From the NCBI RefSeq assembly GCF_003258945.1, contig NZ_QLIX01000002.1, forward strand, positions 434,843-498,842: a stretch of DNA of 64,000 nucleotides. Direction: 5' to 3'. The stretch's first letter is position 1, and the number at the start of each line of letters is the position of its first letter. Source of the DNA: Roseicella frigidaeris (lineage in GTDB: Bacteria; Pseudomonadota; Alphaproteobacteria; Acetobacterales; Acetobacteraceae). A model generated the notes under the pieces. It had not been told where the DNA came from, did not search any database, and saw only the letters and a list, made by a program, of their open reading frames with translations. The position numbers and the translations under genes are program-made. This document shows positions 1-7,620 of this stretch, one piece after another.

Positions 1-225
1 CTGCGGCAGGGTGCGGAGCGTGGCGCCGGGCTGCAGGAAGCGGCTGCCCGCCTCCGGCTGCACCGCGCCCGCCGCGATCCGCAGCAGGGTGGACTTGCCC
101 GAGCCGTTGCGGCCGACCAGGGCGAGGCGATCCCCGGCGCCGATCGCCAGGTCGGCCCCGGTGAGCAGCGGCGTGGTGCCGAGATGGAGGTGGATGTCCT
201 GAAGGATGAGAAGGGGCGGCGCCAT
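1..225 (-). CDS. ABC-F family ATP-binding protein, N-terminal part (cut by window edge)
   Basis: Reading leftwards from an ATG at 225, 75 codons are visible and the frame runs off the window. The translation starts MAPPLLILQDIHLHLG and carries a clear Walker A motif, GRNGSGKST, at about residues 38-46. The stretch after it (AGAVQPEAGS and then a TLPQ-like end) resembles the first nucleotide-binding domain of soluble ABC-F/Uup proteins, which act on ribosomes or DNA rather than in membrane transport. No membrane segment is seen. An ordinary transporter ATPase cannot be excluded, because the second ATPase domain that defines ABC-F proteins lies outside the window. Confidence 0.75.
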   Translation of the reverse strand, partial: MAPPLLILQDIHLHLGTTPLLTGADLAIGAGDRLALVGRNGSGKSTLLRIAAGAVQPEAGSRFLQPGATLRTLPQ

Positions 226-258
226 GCCGCGGCAGAGGGGGGCGGCGAAGGCGCCGCG

Positions 259-558
259 TCAAGCCTCCCCGTCGGGCCTCGCGCCCGGCGGCGCCATGTC
301 GATCACCGGATCGATCACTGGCGGGCGCGGGACCGCGGCCCAGACCTGCCGCCAGATATCGAGCGGCAGCAGCACGAAGGCCTCCGTCCCATGCCGGGTC
401 AGCACCACCGGCCCGCCCGCCGCATGGTCGAGCAGCCTCGGCACCGCCGCCTCGATCACGCCCATGTCGAGGCGCGGCTGGCCTTCCAGGCCGGGGGCGG
501 GGTTCTCCACGGCGCCGGCGCGGATCGCCGCATCCTCCTCTGCCCGCCATCCGGCCAT
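259..558 (-). CDS. Phd/YefM-type antitoxin-like small protein, no partner toxin seen
   Basis: A 99-residue protein starting at the ATG at 558, preceded by a purine-rich stretch (GGGGGCAGGCGGG on the coding strand). The middle reads GGPVVLTRHGTEAFVLLPLD, which follows the Phd/YefM antitoxin pattern in which a GEPVVITRHG-like strand is followed by a hydrophobic strand and a PLE/PLD turn. Antitoxins of this family bind DNA through the N-terminus and neutralise a small toxin encoded next to them. Here the flanking genes are an ABC-F ATPase and a porin, so no toxin partner is visible. The longer frame up to 639 has a low-complexity Arg/Ala start and was not used. Confidence 0.5.
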   Translation of the reverse strand: MAGWRAEEDAAIRAGAVENPAPGLEGQPRLDMGVIEAAVPRLLDHAAGGPVVLTRHGTEAFVLLPLDIWRQVWAAVPRPPVIDPVIDMAPPGARPDGEA

Positions 559-657
559 CCCGCCTGCCCCCTGCCTGGCCGTCCGGCGGACGGCCCTTCC
601 GTCTGGGAGATTGCGATGCGGCGCCCGGCGCTCAACCACCCGGCGGGAGATCCCGGC

Positions 658-2058
658 TCAGAAGGCGGCGTGCAGCCGCAGCCCGAGCACCGGAACCGGG
701 CCGCGATCGGCGTTGTAGGCCGGGTTGACGACTAGCTGGGCATTGGCCGCGAGGTTGAGGCCCGGCGCCAGGCGCAGGTCGTAATAGGTCTCCACCACCG
801 TCTCCGGCGCGTAATTCAGGCGGCCGTCGCCGGTGATGAAGCCGATCCCGCCCGCCGCGAGGAAGCGGCGATGGCCCGGGGAGAGGCCGCCCAGGTTGAA
901 GGCGAGGCCAACCGTGTCGCCAGGCCGCTCCCAGCCGAGCCCGGTCAGGGACAGGCCGGCGGAGACGGACCAGTCCATCTCGGTGAACATCCAGTTCTGC
1001 TCGCGCCCGTTGTTCCAGCCGAGCCGGGCGAAGGCGCCGAGGCTATCGGTCAGTTCCTGCTCCAGGTTGAGCGCCGCCATCTGCTTGGTGCGGAAGGCCC
1101 GGAGCGCGCCGGTCTCGGTCTCGCCCGCGAGCTGCGCCGCGGTGAGCTGGTCCCAGCGCGCCGAGCGGGGCCGCGACAGGCCGCCGAGCAGGCGGACCAT
1201 GCCCGGGCGGCCGTTCGCCGACCAGCCGCGTTCGAGCTGGAGCAGCGCCTGCCAGCCGGTGAACCAGCGCGGCTCCAGCGCCAGGGAGTTGGCATCGCGG
1301 GCGACGCGGAAGGCGCCTGCCCGCACCGCCGAGCGGCCATCCTCCCATTCCGCGACCAGGCCGTCGGTGAAGCCGCGCGCATCGGCGGCGAAGTCGAAGG
1401 CGCCGGTGCCGACCAGCCCCCAGGACATGAACTGCGTCCGGGCGTCATGGGCGTAGCGGTTGTCGTCGAAGAAGTCCCAGACCGAGACCCGGCCGATGGT
1501 GAGGGTGATCCGCTCGCGCGCCAGCGGCCCGGTAAAGCGCATCGGGTCGGGATCGGTGCCGAGGACCGTGTCCCCGGAGAGGTCGAGCGTCTGGCGGAGG
1601 AAGAGCCGCGAGAGCCAGAGCGTCGGGTCGCGCGAGCCGAGCCGGAAGGCCTCGCCATTTGGGAAGCTGGCGACGCCCACCGAGTTGCTGAGGCCGTAGC
1701 CCCGGGTCAGGGTGGGCACCGCGACGATCTCGGCATTGTCCCAGAGCCGGCGGCCGAGCACGAGGTCGATCGACTGGGTGTTCCGCGTCTCGTCCTTCGG
1801 GCTGAGGCTCGCCTCGCCACGATAGGGCGAGCGGAAGCCGGGATGCGCCTGGACGATGCCGGTGAACTGGCCGCGCAGGAACCAGCCCTGCGCCTCCAGC
1901 CGCTCCAGCCACGCCTCGCCGCCCTCGACCAGCGCGTCGATATTGGGCTGATAGATCGGCCCCGCGATGCCGCGCTGGGCCTGCGCCGCGGTCGGCGGCA
2001 GCGCCGTTGCGACCAGCCCGGCCGCCATCAGGCAGCCCTTCCACCACCCCGCCCGCAT
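658..2058 (-). CDS. OprB-type carbohydrate-selective porin
   Basis: A 466-residue outer-membrane protein. The first ~28 residues form a signal peptide (KGCLMAAGLVATALPP, then AQAQ). The mature part has alternating beta-strand character, a conserved region with TLTIGRVSVWDFFDDNRYAHD, and ends in a phenylalanine (LGLRLHAAF), the C-terminal outer-membrane insertion signal. These match the OprB carbohydrate-selective porin family, whose members are about this size and pass sugars or other small solutes. The gene stands alone, with the small antitoxin-like gene downstream and a divergent RraA-like gene upstream. Substrate cannot be told from sequence. Confidence 0.8.
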   Translation of the reverse strand: MRAGWWKGCLMAAGLVATALPPTAAQAQRGIAGPIYQPNIDALVEGGEAWLERLEAQGWFLRGQFTGIVQAHPGFRSPYRGEASLSPKDETRNTQSIDLVLGRRLWDNAEIVAVPTLTRGYGLSNSVGVASFPNGEAFRLGSRDPTLWLSRLFLRQTLDLSGDTVLGTDPDPMRFTGPLARERITLTIGRVSVWDFFDDNRYAHDARTQFMSWGLVGTGAFDFAADARGFTDGLVAEWEDGRSAVRAGAFRVARDANSLALEPRWFTGWQALLQLERGWSANGRPGMVRLLGGLSRPRSARWDQLTAAQLAGETETGALRAFRTKQMAALNLEQELTDSLGAFARLGWNNGREQNWMFTEMDWSVSAGLSLTGLGWERPGDTVGLAFNLGGLSPGHRRFLAAGGIGFITGDGRLNYAPETVVETYYDLRLAPGLNLAANAQLVVNPAYNADRGPVPVLGLRLHAAF

Positions 2059-2241
2059 GCCATCCCCGCATCCTTGCCGTGGCTGTTAAGGGAGGGGCGC
2101 GGCCGGCGGCAAGCCGGGCGCCGCAGGTGTCGCGGAACCGTCATGCGCGGGCGGCGCTGCCATCGGCCGGAGGCTGGCGGGAGTATTTGACCGGCAGCCC
2201 CACGTCACCGATGCTTCGGCCCTTCCGGGAGGATGCAAACC

Positions 2242-2949
2242 ATGGTCGACCGCCCCTTCATCCGCGCGGACCTGGAGCTGCTGCGGCGTTGGGACACGCC
2301 CACCATCTGCAACGCGATGGAACTCGTCATCCCGGCCCGGCGGGGGCGCGGCTTCACCCTGCAGCCCTTCGTCTGCGCCGATCCCTCCCTGCCGCCGATC
2401 TGCGGCCTGGCCCGGACCGGCCAGATCCGCGCCGCCGCCCCCTCCGGCCGCAGCAAGGAGCAGGACCGCGCCGCCCGCATCGGCTGGTACGAATACGTCG
2501 CCGATGCCGACCTGCCGACCATCGTCGTGATCGAGGATCTCGACGAGACGCCCGGCTTCGGCGCCTTCTGGGGCGAGGTCAACACGGCGGTGCACAAGGG
2601 CCTCAACTGCCTCGGCTGCGTGACCAGCGGCTCCTTCCGGGACCTCGACATGCTGGCGCCGGGCTTCCAGATCATCGGCGGCATGGTGAATCCGAGCCAC
2701 GCGCATGTGCACATGGTGGATTTCGGCCGCGACGTGATCGTCCACGGCATGCCGGTGATGCATGACGACGTGGTGCATGCCGACCGCCACGGCGCCGTCG
2801 TCATCCCCGCCGATGCGGTGCGCCAGCTGCCGGCCGCCATCGACCTGATCGCGCGGCGCGAGGCGGTGATCCTCGAGATGGCCAAGCGGGACGATTTCAA
2901 CATCCAGACCCTGAAGGAAGCCCTGGCACGGGCGGACGAGATCCACTGA
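2242..2949 (+). CDS. RraA-like / HMG-aldolase family protein
   Basis: 235 residues. The ATG at 2242 has GGGAGG nine bases upstream; the in-frame ATG at 2233 would sit directly on that ribosome-binding site and was rejected. The protein has the RraA fold pattern: TPTICNAME near the N-terminus, GEVNTAVHKGLNCLGCVTSG in the middle (the conserved GE...A...G..G.VT.G segment, with a following RD that places arginine and aspartate for metal and substrate binding), then a glycine-rich strand and HADRHGAVVIP. Relatives are either RNase E inhibitors or 4-hydroxy-4-methyl-2-oxoglutarate/oxaloacetate aldolases. The family assignment is firm; the substrate is not. Confidence 0.8.
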   Translation: MVDRPFIRADLELLRRWDTPTICNAMELVIPARRGRGFTLQPFVCADPSLPPICGLARTGQIRAAAPSGRSKEQDRAARIGWYEYVADADLPTIVVIEDLDETPGFGAFWGEVNTAVHKGLNCLGCVTSGSFRDLDMLAPGFQIIGGMVNPSHAHVHMVDFGRDVIVHGMPVMHDDVVHADRHGAVVIPADAVRQLPAAIDLIARREAVILEMAKRDDFNIQTLKEALARADEIH

Positions 2950-2975
2950 CGCCGGGGCCGGGCAGGGCGGCAGCC

Positions 2976-3326
2976 ATGGCCGTGCTTCTCGGCCTGTCCC
3001 CGCCAGCCGCCGCCGACACCTGGACGACGCGGCTGCCCGCGCTGCTGCCGGCCCTGCAGGCCTGCCTGGCCGGGCTGCCCGACGCCTTCGCCGCCGAGAG
3101 CGAGGCGGAGGGCCGCGTCCGGGTCCGGCTGCGCCAGGACGGCGGGACCGAGGACTGCGTCGCCATCGCCGGCCGGGTCGCCTCCCGCGCGCCCCTGGCC
3201 GATGCGCCGCCCCCCGATGCCGCCGCGCCCGCCTTCTTCCTGGAGCGCCGCTGCGCCGATGCCCGGCGCGTCGAGGCGCCCGACGGGCGCATCCTGGGCT
3301 GGCTGGCCTATCCGGCCTGCCGATGA
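2976..3326 (+). CDS. Small exported protein of unknown function
   Basis: 116 residues beginning MAVLLGLSPPAAADTW, which looks like a short signal peptide with a cleavage site near AAA-D. The mature part contains three or four cysteines (LQACLAGL, EDCVAIAG, RRCADARR, YPACR), so two disulfides are possible in the periplasm. It lies 26 bp after the RraA-like gene and its stop precedes the next start by 10 bp, so the three genes probably share a transcript. I do not recognise the family. Confidence 0.5.
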   Translation: MAVLLGLSPPAAADTWTTRLPALLPALQACLAGLPDAFAAESEAEGRVRVRLRQDGGTEDCVAIAGRVASRAPLADAPPPDAAAPAFFLERRCADARRVEAPDGRILGWLAYPACR

Positions 3327-3336
3327 CGAGGAGCCG

Positions 3337-3795
3337 ATGACCGAACCGACCACCCTGCCGCCGCCGCTCGCCGAGGTCCGCCCCGATTGGGTGGACAACA
3401 ACGGCCATATGAACATGGGCTTCTACATGGTCGTGTTCGACATCGCGACCGATCAGCTCTGGCCCGAGCTCGGCCTCGGCGCGCCCTTCCGCGCCCGGGG
3501 CCTCGGCACCTTCGCGGCCGAGGCCTGGGTGAATTACGTGCGGGAGGTGCATGTGGGCATGCCGCTCGCCTGCACCAGCGAGGTGCTGGGCTATGACGGC
3601 AAGCGCCTTCTGGCGGTGCACCGGATGTACCATGCCGGTGAGGGCTGGCTCGCCGCCGAGAACGAGGTGCTCTATCTCTGCATCGATCTCGGGCGGCGGC
3701 GGGTCACGACCTGGCCAGAGGATGTCCTGGCCCGTTTCGCGGTGTGCAGCACCGGCCGGCCCGCCCGCCGCCTCGCTCTCGCCCGCCGGGGCTGA
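3337..3795 (+). CDS. Acyl-CoA thioesterase, hot-dog (4HBT-like) fold
   Basis: 152 residues from the ATG at 3337, preceded by GAGGAG. The N-terminus reads RPDWVDNNGHMNMGFYMVVFD, the typical start of 4-hydroxybenzoyl-CoA-thioesterase-like proteins in which the D-N-GH-N segment begins the catalytic region. Then come FAAEAWVNYVREVHVGMPL and ENEVLYLCIDLGRRR, matching the later strands. Such enzymes hydrolyse small acyl-CoA or betainyl-CoA thioesters in the cytoplasm. Upstream genes are the RraA-like and small exported proteins in the same direction. Confidence 0.75.
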   Translation: MTEPTTLPPPLAEVRPDWVDNNGHMNMGFYMVVFDIATDQLWPELGLGAPFRARGLGTFAAEAWVNYVREVHVGMPLACTSEVLGYDGKRLLAVHRMYHAGEGWLAAENEVLYLCIDLGRRRVTTWPEDVLARFAVCSTGRPARRLALARRG

Positions 3796-3851
3796 GAGGC
3801 CCGGCGAGGCCGGGGGGCCGCGCAGTCAAGCTTGCGATATCCTGGCGTCCT

Positions 3852-3863
3852 TGAAATATTTCA
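3852..3863. promoter_or_regulatory. 12-bp perfect palindrome TGAAATATTTCA upstream of the zinc-ribbon gene
   Basis: TGAAATATTTCA is a perfect dyad in an unusually AT-rich pocket between the thioesterase gene and the small cysteine-rich gene. Palindromes of this size are often operators of small dimeric regulators, but nothing identifies the protein. Confidence 0.3.
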
Positions 3864-3941
3864 GCAATCTTCCCGGCGTCAGATCGGCGCCGCGGGGGCT
3901 CGATGCGCGGGCCTCCCCTGGGCGGGACGCACACGGGCAGC

Positions 3942-4175
3942 ATGGTGAGCGACCTCGACATCTGCGCCAGGATCACCTGCCCGGAATGCCGCGGCAGCGG
4001 CACGGGCTTCTGGCGCAAGGACGCGGTGCGCGGGCAGGGCCGCGAATTGCTGGGCGTGACGCGGGGCTTCCTGCGCCGCCGGGGCGATCACCGGCTCGAT
4101 CCCTGCGTGTTGTGCGCGCATTGCCTGGTGCCGGCCCAGGAGGGCCCCTTCGTGCGGGAACGCAGCGAGGCCTGA
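3942..4175 (+). CDS. Small zinc-ribbon-like protein with a CxxCxGxG motif
   Basis: 77 residues from the ATG at 3942; an in-frame start at 3903 is also open. Two cysteine clusters are visible: CPECRGSGTGFW near residue 14 and CVLCAHC near residue 57. The first is like a single DnaJ-type CxxCxGxG knuckle, so the two clusters could together hold one zinc ion. Between them is a basic stretch (RGFLRRRGDHR). I do not recognise the family and no partner gene is obvious. A 12-bp perfect palindrome lies about 80 bp upstream. Confidence 0.45.
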   Translation: MVSDLDICARITCPECRGSGTGFWRKDAVRGQGRELLGVTRGFLRRRGDHRLDPCVLCAHCLVPAQEGPFVRERSEA

Positions 4176-4203
4176 CGCGCAGGCCCGGGCTGCGGGCGGG
4201 TGC

Positions 4204-5133
4204 TCAGAGCGCCCCGATCTGCCGCCGCAACGCCTCCACATCGGCGCGCCGCGGTTGCGCCGTGCCGGGCCGCATCACCGCCGCGGCGCCGGCCGCCATG
4301 CCCCAGGCGAAGGCCTCGCGCGGGCTCTCCCCCTCCGACAGCTTCAGCACCATGGCGGCGAGGAAGCTGTCGCCGGCGCCGACCGCGCCGAGCGCCGGCA
4401 CGTCGAGCGCCCGCAGGCGCAGCACGCCCTCCCGCTCGGCCAGCAGCGCGCCCTCCTGCCCGAGCGAGACGGCGATGAGCTCCGCCGCGCCCTGGCGCAC
4501 CAGGTCGAGCGCCGCCTCGTTCAGCGCCCGGGGCGTGTTCAGCGGCCGGCCGACCAGCGTCTCGAACTCGCCGCGGCTCGGCTTGATGAGCGCCAAGCCG
4601 TGGCCGAGCGCCGCGCGCAAGGGCGCGCCGCTGGTGTCGAGCACGATGCGGCGTCCCTGCCGCCGGGCGATCCCGGCGAGCTCGACATAGAAATCGTCCG
4701 GGATGCCACGCGGCAGGCTGCCGCTGCCGACGATCCAGTCGCCCGGCTCCTCCTCGACCGCCTGGAGCGCGGCGCGCCATTCCGGCTCGGTCACTTCCGG
4801 CCCCTCGGGGACGAAGCGGTATTCGTGCCGCGTCGAGAGATCGTTGACCGTGAGGCTCATGCGGGTGCGGCCGGCGATCGGGATGGTCCGGCGCGGCAGG
4901 CCCTGCTCTTCGAGCAATTGCTCGAGCAGCGCGCCCGCCAGGCCGCCGGCGAGGATGATCGCCAGCGTGTCGCCGCCGAGCTCGCTCACCACGCGCGAGA
5001 CGTTGACGCCGCCGCCGCCCGGGTCGAAGCGCTCGTTCCGCGTGCGGGTCTTGCGCACCGCCCGCACCATCTCCGCATCGGAGGCGACGTCGACGGTCGG
5101 GTTCGGCGTGAGCGTGACGATGCGGCGGGACAT
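4204..5133 (-). CDS. PfkB-family sugar kinase (1-phosphofructokinase / 6-phosphofructokinase 2 type)
   Basis: 309 residues from the ATG at 5133 (MSRRIVTLTPNPTVDV). In-frame starts at 5154 and 5175 (TTG) exist; none has a well-spaced ribosome-binding site, and 5133 was chosen because relatives begin just before the TLTPNP strand. GGGGVNVSRVVSELGG is the sugar-binding signature, and GAVGAGDSFLAAM near the C-terminus is the second PfkB signature with the catalytic base Asp in GAGDS. This TLTPNP subgroup phosphorylates fructose-1-phosphate, fructose-6-phosphate or tagatose-6-phosphate with ATP. No phosphotransferase-system genes are nearby, so a 6-phosphofructokinase role is plausible. Confidence 0.8.
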   Translation of the reverse strand: MSRRIVTLTPNPTVDVASDAEMVRAVRKTRTRNERFDPGGGGVNVSRVVSELGGDTLAIILAGGLAGALLEQLLEEQGLPRRTIPIAGRTRMSLTVNDLSTRHEYRFVPEGPEVTEPEWRAALQAVEEEPGDWIVGSGSLPRGIPDDFYVELAGIARRQGRRIVLDTSGAPLRAALGHGLALIKPSRGEFETLVGRPLNTPRALNEAALDLVRQGAAELIAVSLGQEGALLAEREGVLRLRALDVPALGAVGAGDSFLAAMVLKLSEGESPREAFAWGMAAGAAAVMRPGTAQPRRADVEALRRQIGAL

Positions 5134-5159
5134 ATCGGGCAAGGCTAGCGACATCCTGC

Positions 5160-5168
5160 TGCAATGCA
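5160..5168. promoter_or_regulatory. TGC-N3-GCA site upstream of pfkB-like gene (possible PhaR/AniA-type half)
   Basis: TGCAATGCA lies about 30 bp upstream of the kinase start inside CTGCTGCAATGCAAAAGC. The same TGC-N3-GCA core occurs in a longer, perfect dyad upstream of hfq at 54405-54427. Regulators of the PhaR/AniA family, which control storage-polymer and carbon-flow genes in alphaproteobacteria, bind such cores. A nine-base match can arise by chance. Confidence 0.25.
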
Positions 5169-5183
5169 AAAGCAAAAACCCTT

Positions 5184-5231
5184 CGGCCCGGCCGGCGAGC
5201 GGCCCGGCCGGCGAGCGGCCCGGCCGGAGGG
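5184..5231. repeat. Three tandem copies of a 16-bp GC-rich repeat
   Basis: CGGCCCGGCCGGCGAG occurs at 5184-5199 and 5200-5215, and a third copy at 5216-5231 differs only in its last four bases. Each unit contains a self-complementary CGGCCCGGCCG core. The array sits between the start of the kinase gene and the end of the alcohol dehydrogenase gene, so it could form hairpins at the end of the dehydrogenase transcript. Confidence 0.85.
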
Positions 5232-5249
5232 CGCCGAGGCGCGCCGGAC

Positions 5250-6404
5250 TCAGGCCTCCAGCAATTCGGGGAAGGGCACGATGGTGCTCTTCACCGTGCG
5301 CATCGCCATCGCATCCGCCACGGCGCGCGAGACACCATCCGCATCGAAGGGATAGAGCGTCTGCATCTCATACCAGGGATAGCGGTCGCGCGCATGGCTC
5401 AGCATCTGCACGCCAAGCGCCAGGTCGTTCGCGGTGAAGGCCCAGGAGCCGTGGATGGTGATGTCCTTGGCCACGAAGCGGTGCCAGTTGGTCATGATGG
5501 CGCCGGCATCGGTGAACTGCCCCATCTCAATGTAGACGCCGCTGTCGCGCAGCATCTCGATGCCCTCCGGCCCCGCCGTGGGGTGGCCGGTGCAGTCCAT
5601 GATGAGGTCGGCGCCATAGCCGCCGACGATCTCCCGCACCCGGGCGATGCGGGCCTCGGCGGAGGGGTAGTCCTCGATGTTCACCGTCGCCTCGGCACCG
5701 AAGCGGCGCGCGAGCGCCAGGCGCGGCGTCTCCGGCGCCCCGACCGCGATCACCCGGCCCGCCCCCATCTCGCGCGCCGCGGCGATGGCGAGGATGCCGA
5801 TCGGACCGGTGCCCTGGATGACGACCGTGTCGCCCCATTTGAAGCCGCCCGTCCGCTGGGCGCGGGCGAAGCCGCGGATGCAGGAGGTCAGCGGCTCCGA
5901 GAGGGCGCCGAGGCGGAGCGGCATGTCGTCCGGCAGGCGATAGATCTTGGTGCCCGGCAGGTCCTCGAGATCGACATAGACGTATTCCGCCCAGCCGCCC
6001 CAGAGATGCGGCGGCTTGTCGAAGCCGAGATAGCGCCCGTAATAGACCGGCGTCTGGCAGCGGTTGGCGTGCTCCGGGTAGTGCTTGCAGTAGTAGCAGG
6101 ACCCGCAGGGCATGAAGGGCGGGATCATGATCTTCGATCCCACCGTGATCGGCAGGTCCATCCAGTCCGTCTTCAGCTCCGGCCCGATCTCCCGGACGAT
6201 GCCGGTCATCTCGTGCCCCAGGGTGAAGGGCCAGGGCAGGGGCTTCGGCCAATGCCCCTTCAGGATGTGCAGGTCGGTGCCGCAGACGCCGCAGGCGCCG
6301 ATCTGGATCAGCGCCGCCTTGCGGCCCACCTTCGGCCAGGGCACCTCGCGGATCTCCGGGCTGGCGCCGGGGCCGGCGAAGGTGGCGACACGGATATTGC
6401 CCAT
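5250..6404 (-). CDS. Zinc-dependent medium-chain alcohol dehydrogenase
   Basis: 384 residues from the ATG at 6404, which has GGGAGGAACCAG immediately upstream. GACGVCGTDLH holds the first catalytic zinc cysteine and GHEMTGIV the GHE motif. The structural zinc lobe is CGSCYYCKHYPEHANRC, and the NAD-binding Rossmann segment is VVIQGTGPIGILAIAAA. These show a cytoplasmic MDR dehydrogenase with both zinc sites. The long insertion around YYGRYLGFDKPPHLWGGWAEYV resembles threonine/erythritol-type dehydrogenases of unknown substrate. The phosphotransacetylase-like gene lies 172 bp upstream on the same strand. Confidence 0.85.
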   Translation of the reverse strand: MGNIRVATFAGPGASPEIREVPWPKVGRKAALIQIGACGVCGTDLHILKGHWPKPLPWPFTLGHEMTGIVREIGPELKTDWMDLPITVGSKIMIPPFMPCGSCYYCKHYPEHANRCQTPVYYGRYLGFDKPPHLWGGWAEYVYVDLEDLPGTKIYRLPDDMPLRLGALSEPLTSCIRGFARAQRTGGFKWGDTVVIQGTGPIGILAIAAAREMGAGRVIAVGAPETPRLALARRFGAEATVNIEDYPSAEARIARVREIVGGYGADLIMDCTGHPTAGPEGIEMLRDSGVYIEMGQFTDAGAIMTNWHRFVAKDITIHGSWAFTANDLALGVQMLSHARDRYPWYEMQTLYPFDADGVSRAVADAMAMRTVKSTIVPFPELLEA

Positions 6405-6575
6405 CTGGTTCCTCCCGCTCCGGCCGCCGGGGCGCGGCCGGTGGCGCGCCCGATGCCGGTTGCCAGGCGAGGCTAGAGCAGAACGCCGCGGGGCGGAAAC
6501 GCCGTCATCCGCCCTTGCGACCCCCCCGTGATCGCCCATGCGGCCACATGACGGACGCCTCGCGCGGCCGCGGCC

Positions 6576-7553
6576 TCAATCGTTGCCGTGCCGCGTCACC
6601 CGCATCCCGACCGCGAGCCGCATGACGGCGCAGGAGGCGAGGCGCGCGCGCGACCCCTCGGCGCGGCTGGTCAGCGCGATCGGCACCCGCGCCCCGACCA
6701 CGACGCCGGCGCTCTCCGCCCCGGCCAGGTATTGCAGCTGCTTGGCCAGCATGTTGCCCGAGGTCAGGTCCGGCACCAGCAGGATGTCCGGATCGCCCGC
6801 AACCGGGCTCTCCAGGTGCTTGGCATGCGCCGCCTCGAGGCTGATGGCGTTGTCGAAGGCGAGCGGCCCGTCGACGATCCCGCCCTCGATCTGGCCGCGA
6901 TCCGCCATCTTGGAGAGCGCCGCCGCATCGAGCGTCGCCGGCTGCTTCGGGGTCACCACCTCGACCGCGGCCAGCACGGCGAGCTTCGGCCGGGCGATGC
7001 CGAGGGCGCGGCAGAGATCGATGGCGTTGCGGGCGATGTCGGCCTTGGTCTCGAGATCCGGCTCGATGTTGATGGCCGCGTCGGTGACGACCAGCGGCTT
7101 GTGGTAGCGCGGCACGTCGAGGATGAAGCAATGGCTGATGCGCCGCTCGGTGCGCAGCCCGGCATCGCGCGCCACCACCGCCGCCATCAGCTCGTCGGTG
7201 TGCAGGCTGCCCTTCAGCAGCGCGGCGGCGCGGCCGTCATGCACCAGGGCGACGGCGCGCTCGGCCGCGGCATGGCTGTGCGGGACGTCCTCGATCGCCA
7301 TGGCGGACAGGTCGAGCCCGGCCTCGGCCGCGGCGGCGCGGATGCGGGCCGCCGGCCCGACCAGGATCGGCTGGATCAACGCCGCCGCCGCCGCCTCGAG
7401 CGCGCCGGAGAGGCTCGCGGCATCGACCGGATGGACCACGGCGCAGGGCATGGCGGGGCCCGCCTGGGCGGCGCGACGGACAAGCTGCACCAGCTTGTCC
7501 TCTGCCGCGTCCCGTGCCTTGTCCCGTGCGGAAGCCTGTGCTGCATCGGCCAT
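6576..7553 (-). CDS. Phosphate acetyl/butyryltransferase family protein
   Basis: 325 residues. Seen motifs are QPILVGPAARIRAAA (the first nucleotide-binding half), ALLKGSLHTDELMAAVV, RRISHCFILDVP, TDAAINIEPDLETKADIA and, near the end, DLTSGNMLAKQL. This is the PTA/PTB family, which exchanges the phosphate of an acyl phosphate for CoA. The size matches the short enzymes without the N-terminal regulatory domain. An acetate kinase, the usual partner, is not visible, and the next gene downstream is an alcohol dehydrogenase. The N-terminal Ala/Asp/Lys-rich 20 residues look like an unstructured extension, so the real start may be internal. Confidence 0.8.
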   Translation of the reverse strand: MADAAQASARDKARDAAEDKLVQLVRRAAQAGPAMPCAVVHPVDAASLSGALEAAAAALIQPILVGPAARIRAAAAEAGLDLSAMAIEDVPHSHAAAERAVALVHDGRAAALLKGSLHTDELMAAVVARDAGLRTERRISHCFILDVPRYHKPLVVTDAAINIEPDLETKADIARNAIDLCRALGIARPKLAVLAAVEVVTPKQPATLDAAALSKMADRGQIEGGIVDGPLAFDNAISLEAAHAKHLESPVAGDPDILLVPDLTSGNMLAKQLQYLAGAESAGVVVGARVPIALTSRAEGSRARLASCAVMRLAVGMRVTRHGND

Positions 7554-7620
7554 GCCGCATGCCTAGAACGGATCCGGTGCGCTTGGGAACACCCCGACCG
7601 ATGACGATTCGCCGGCGCCG

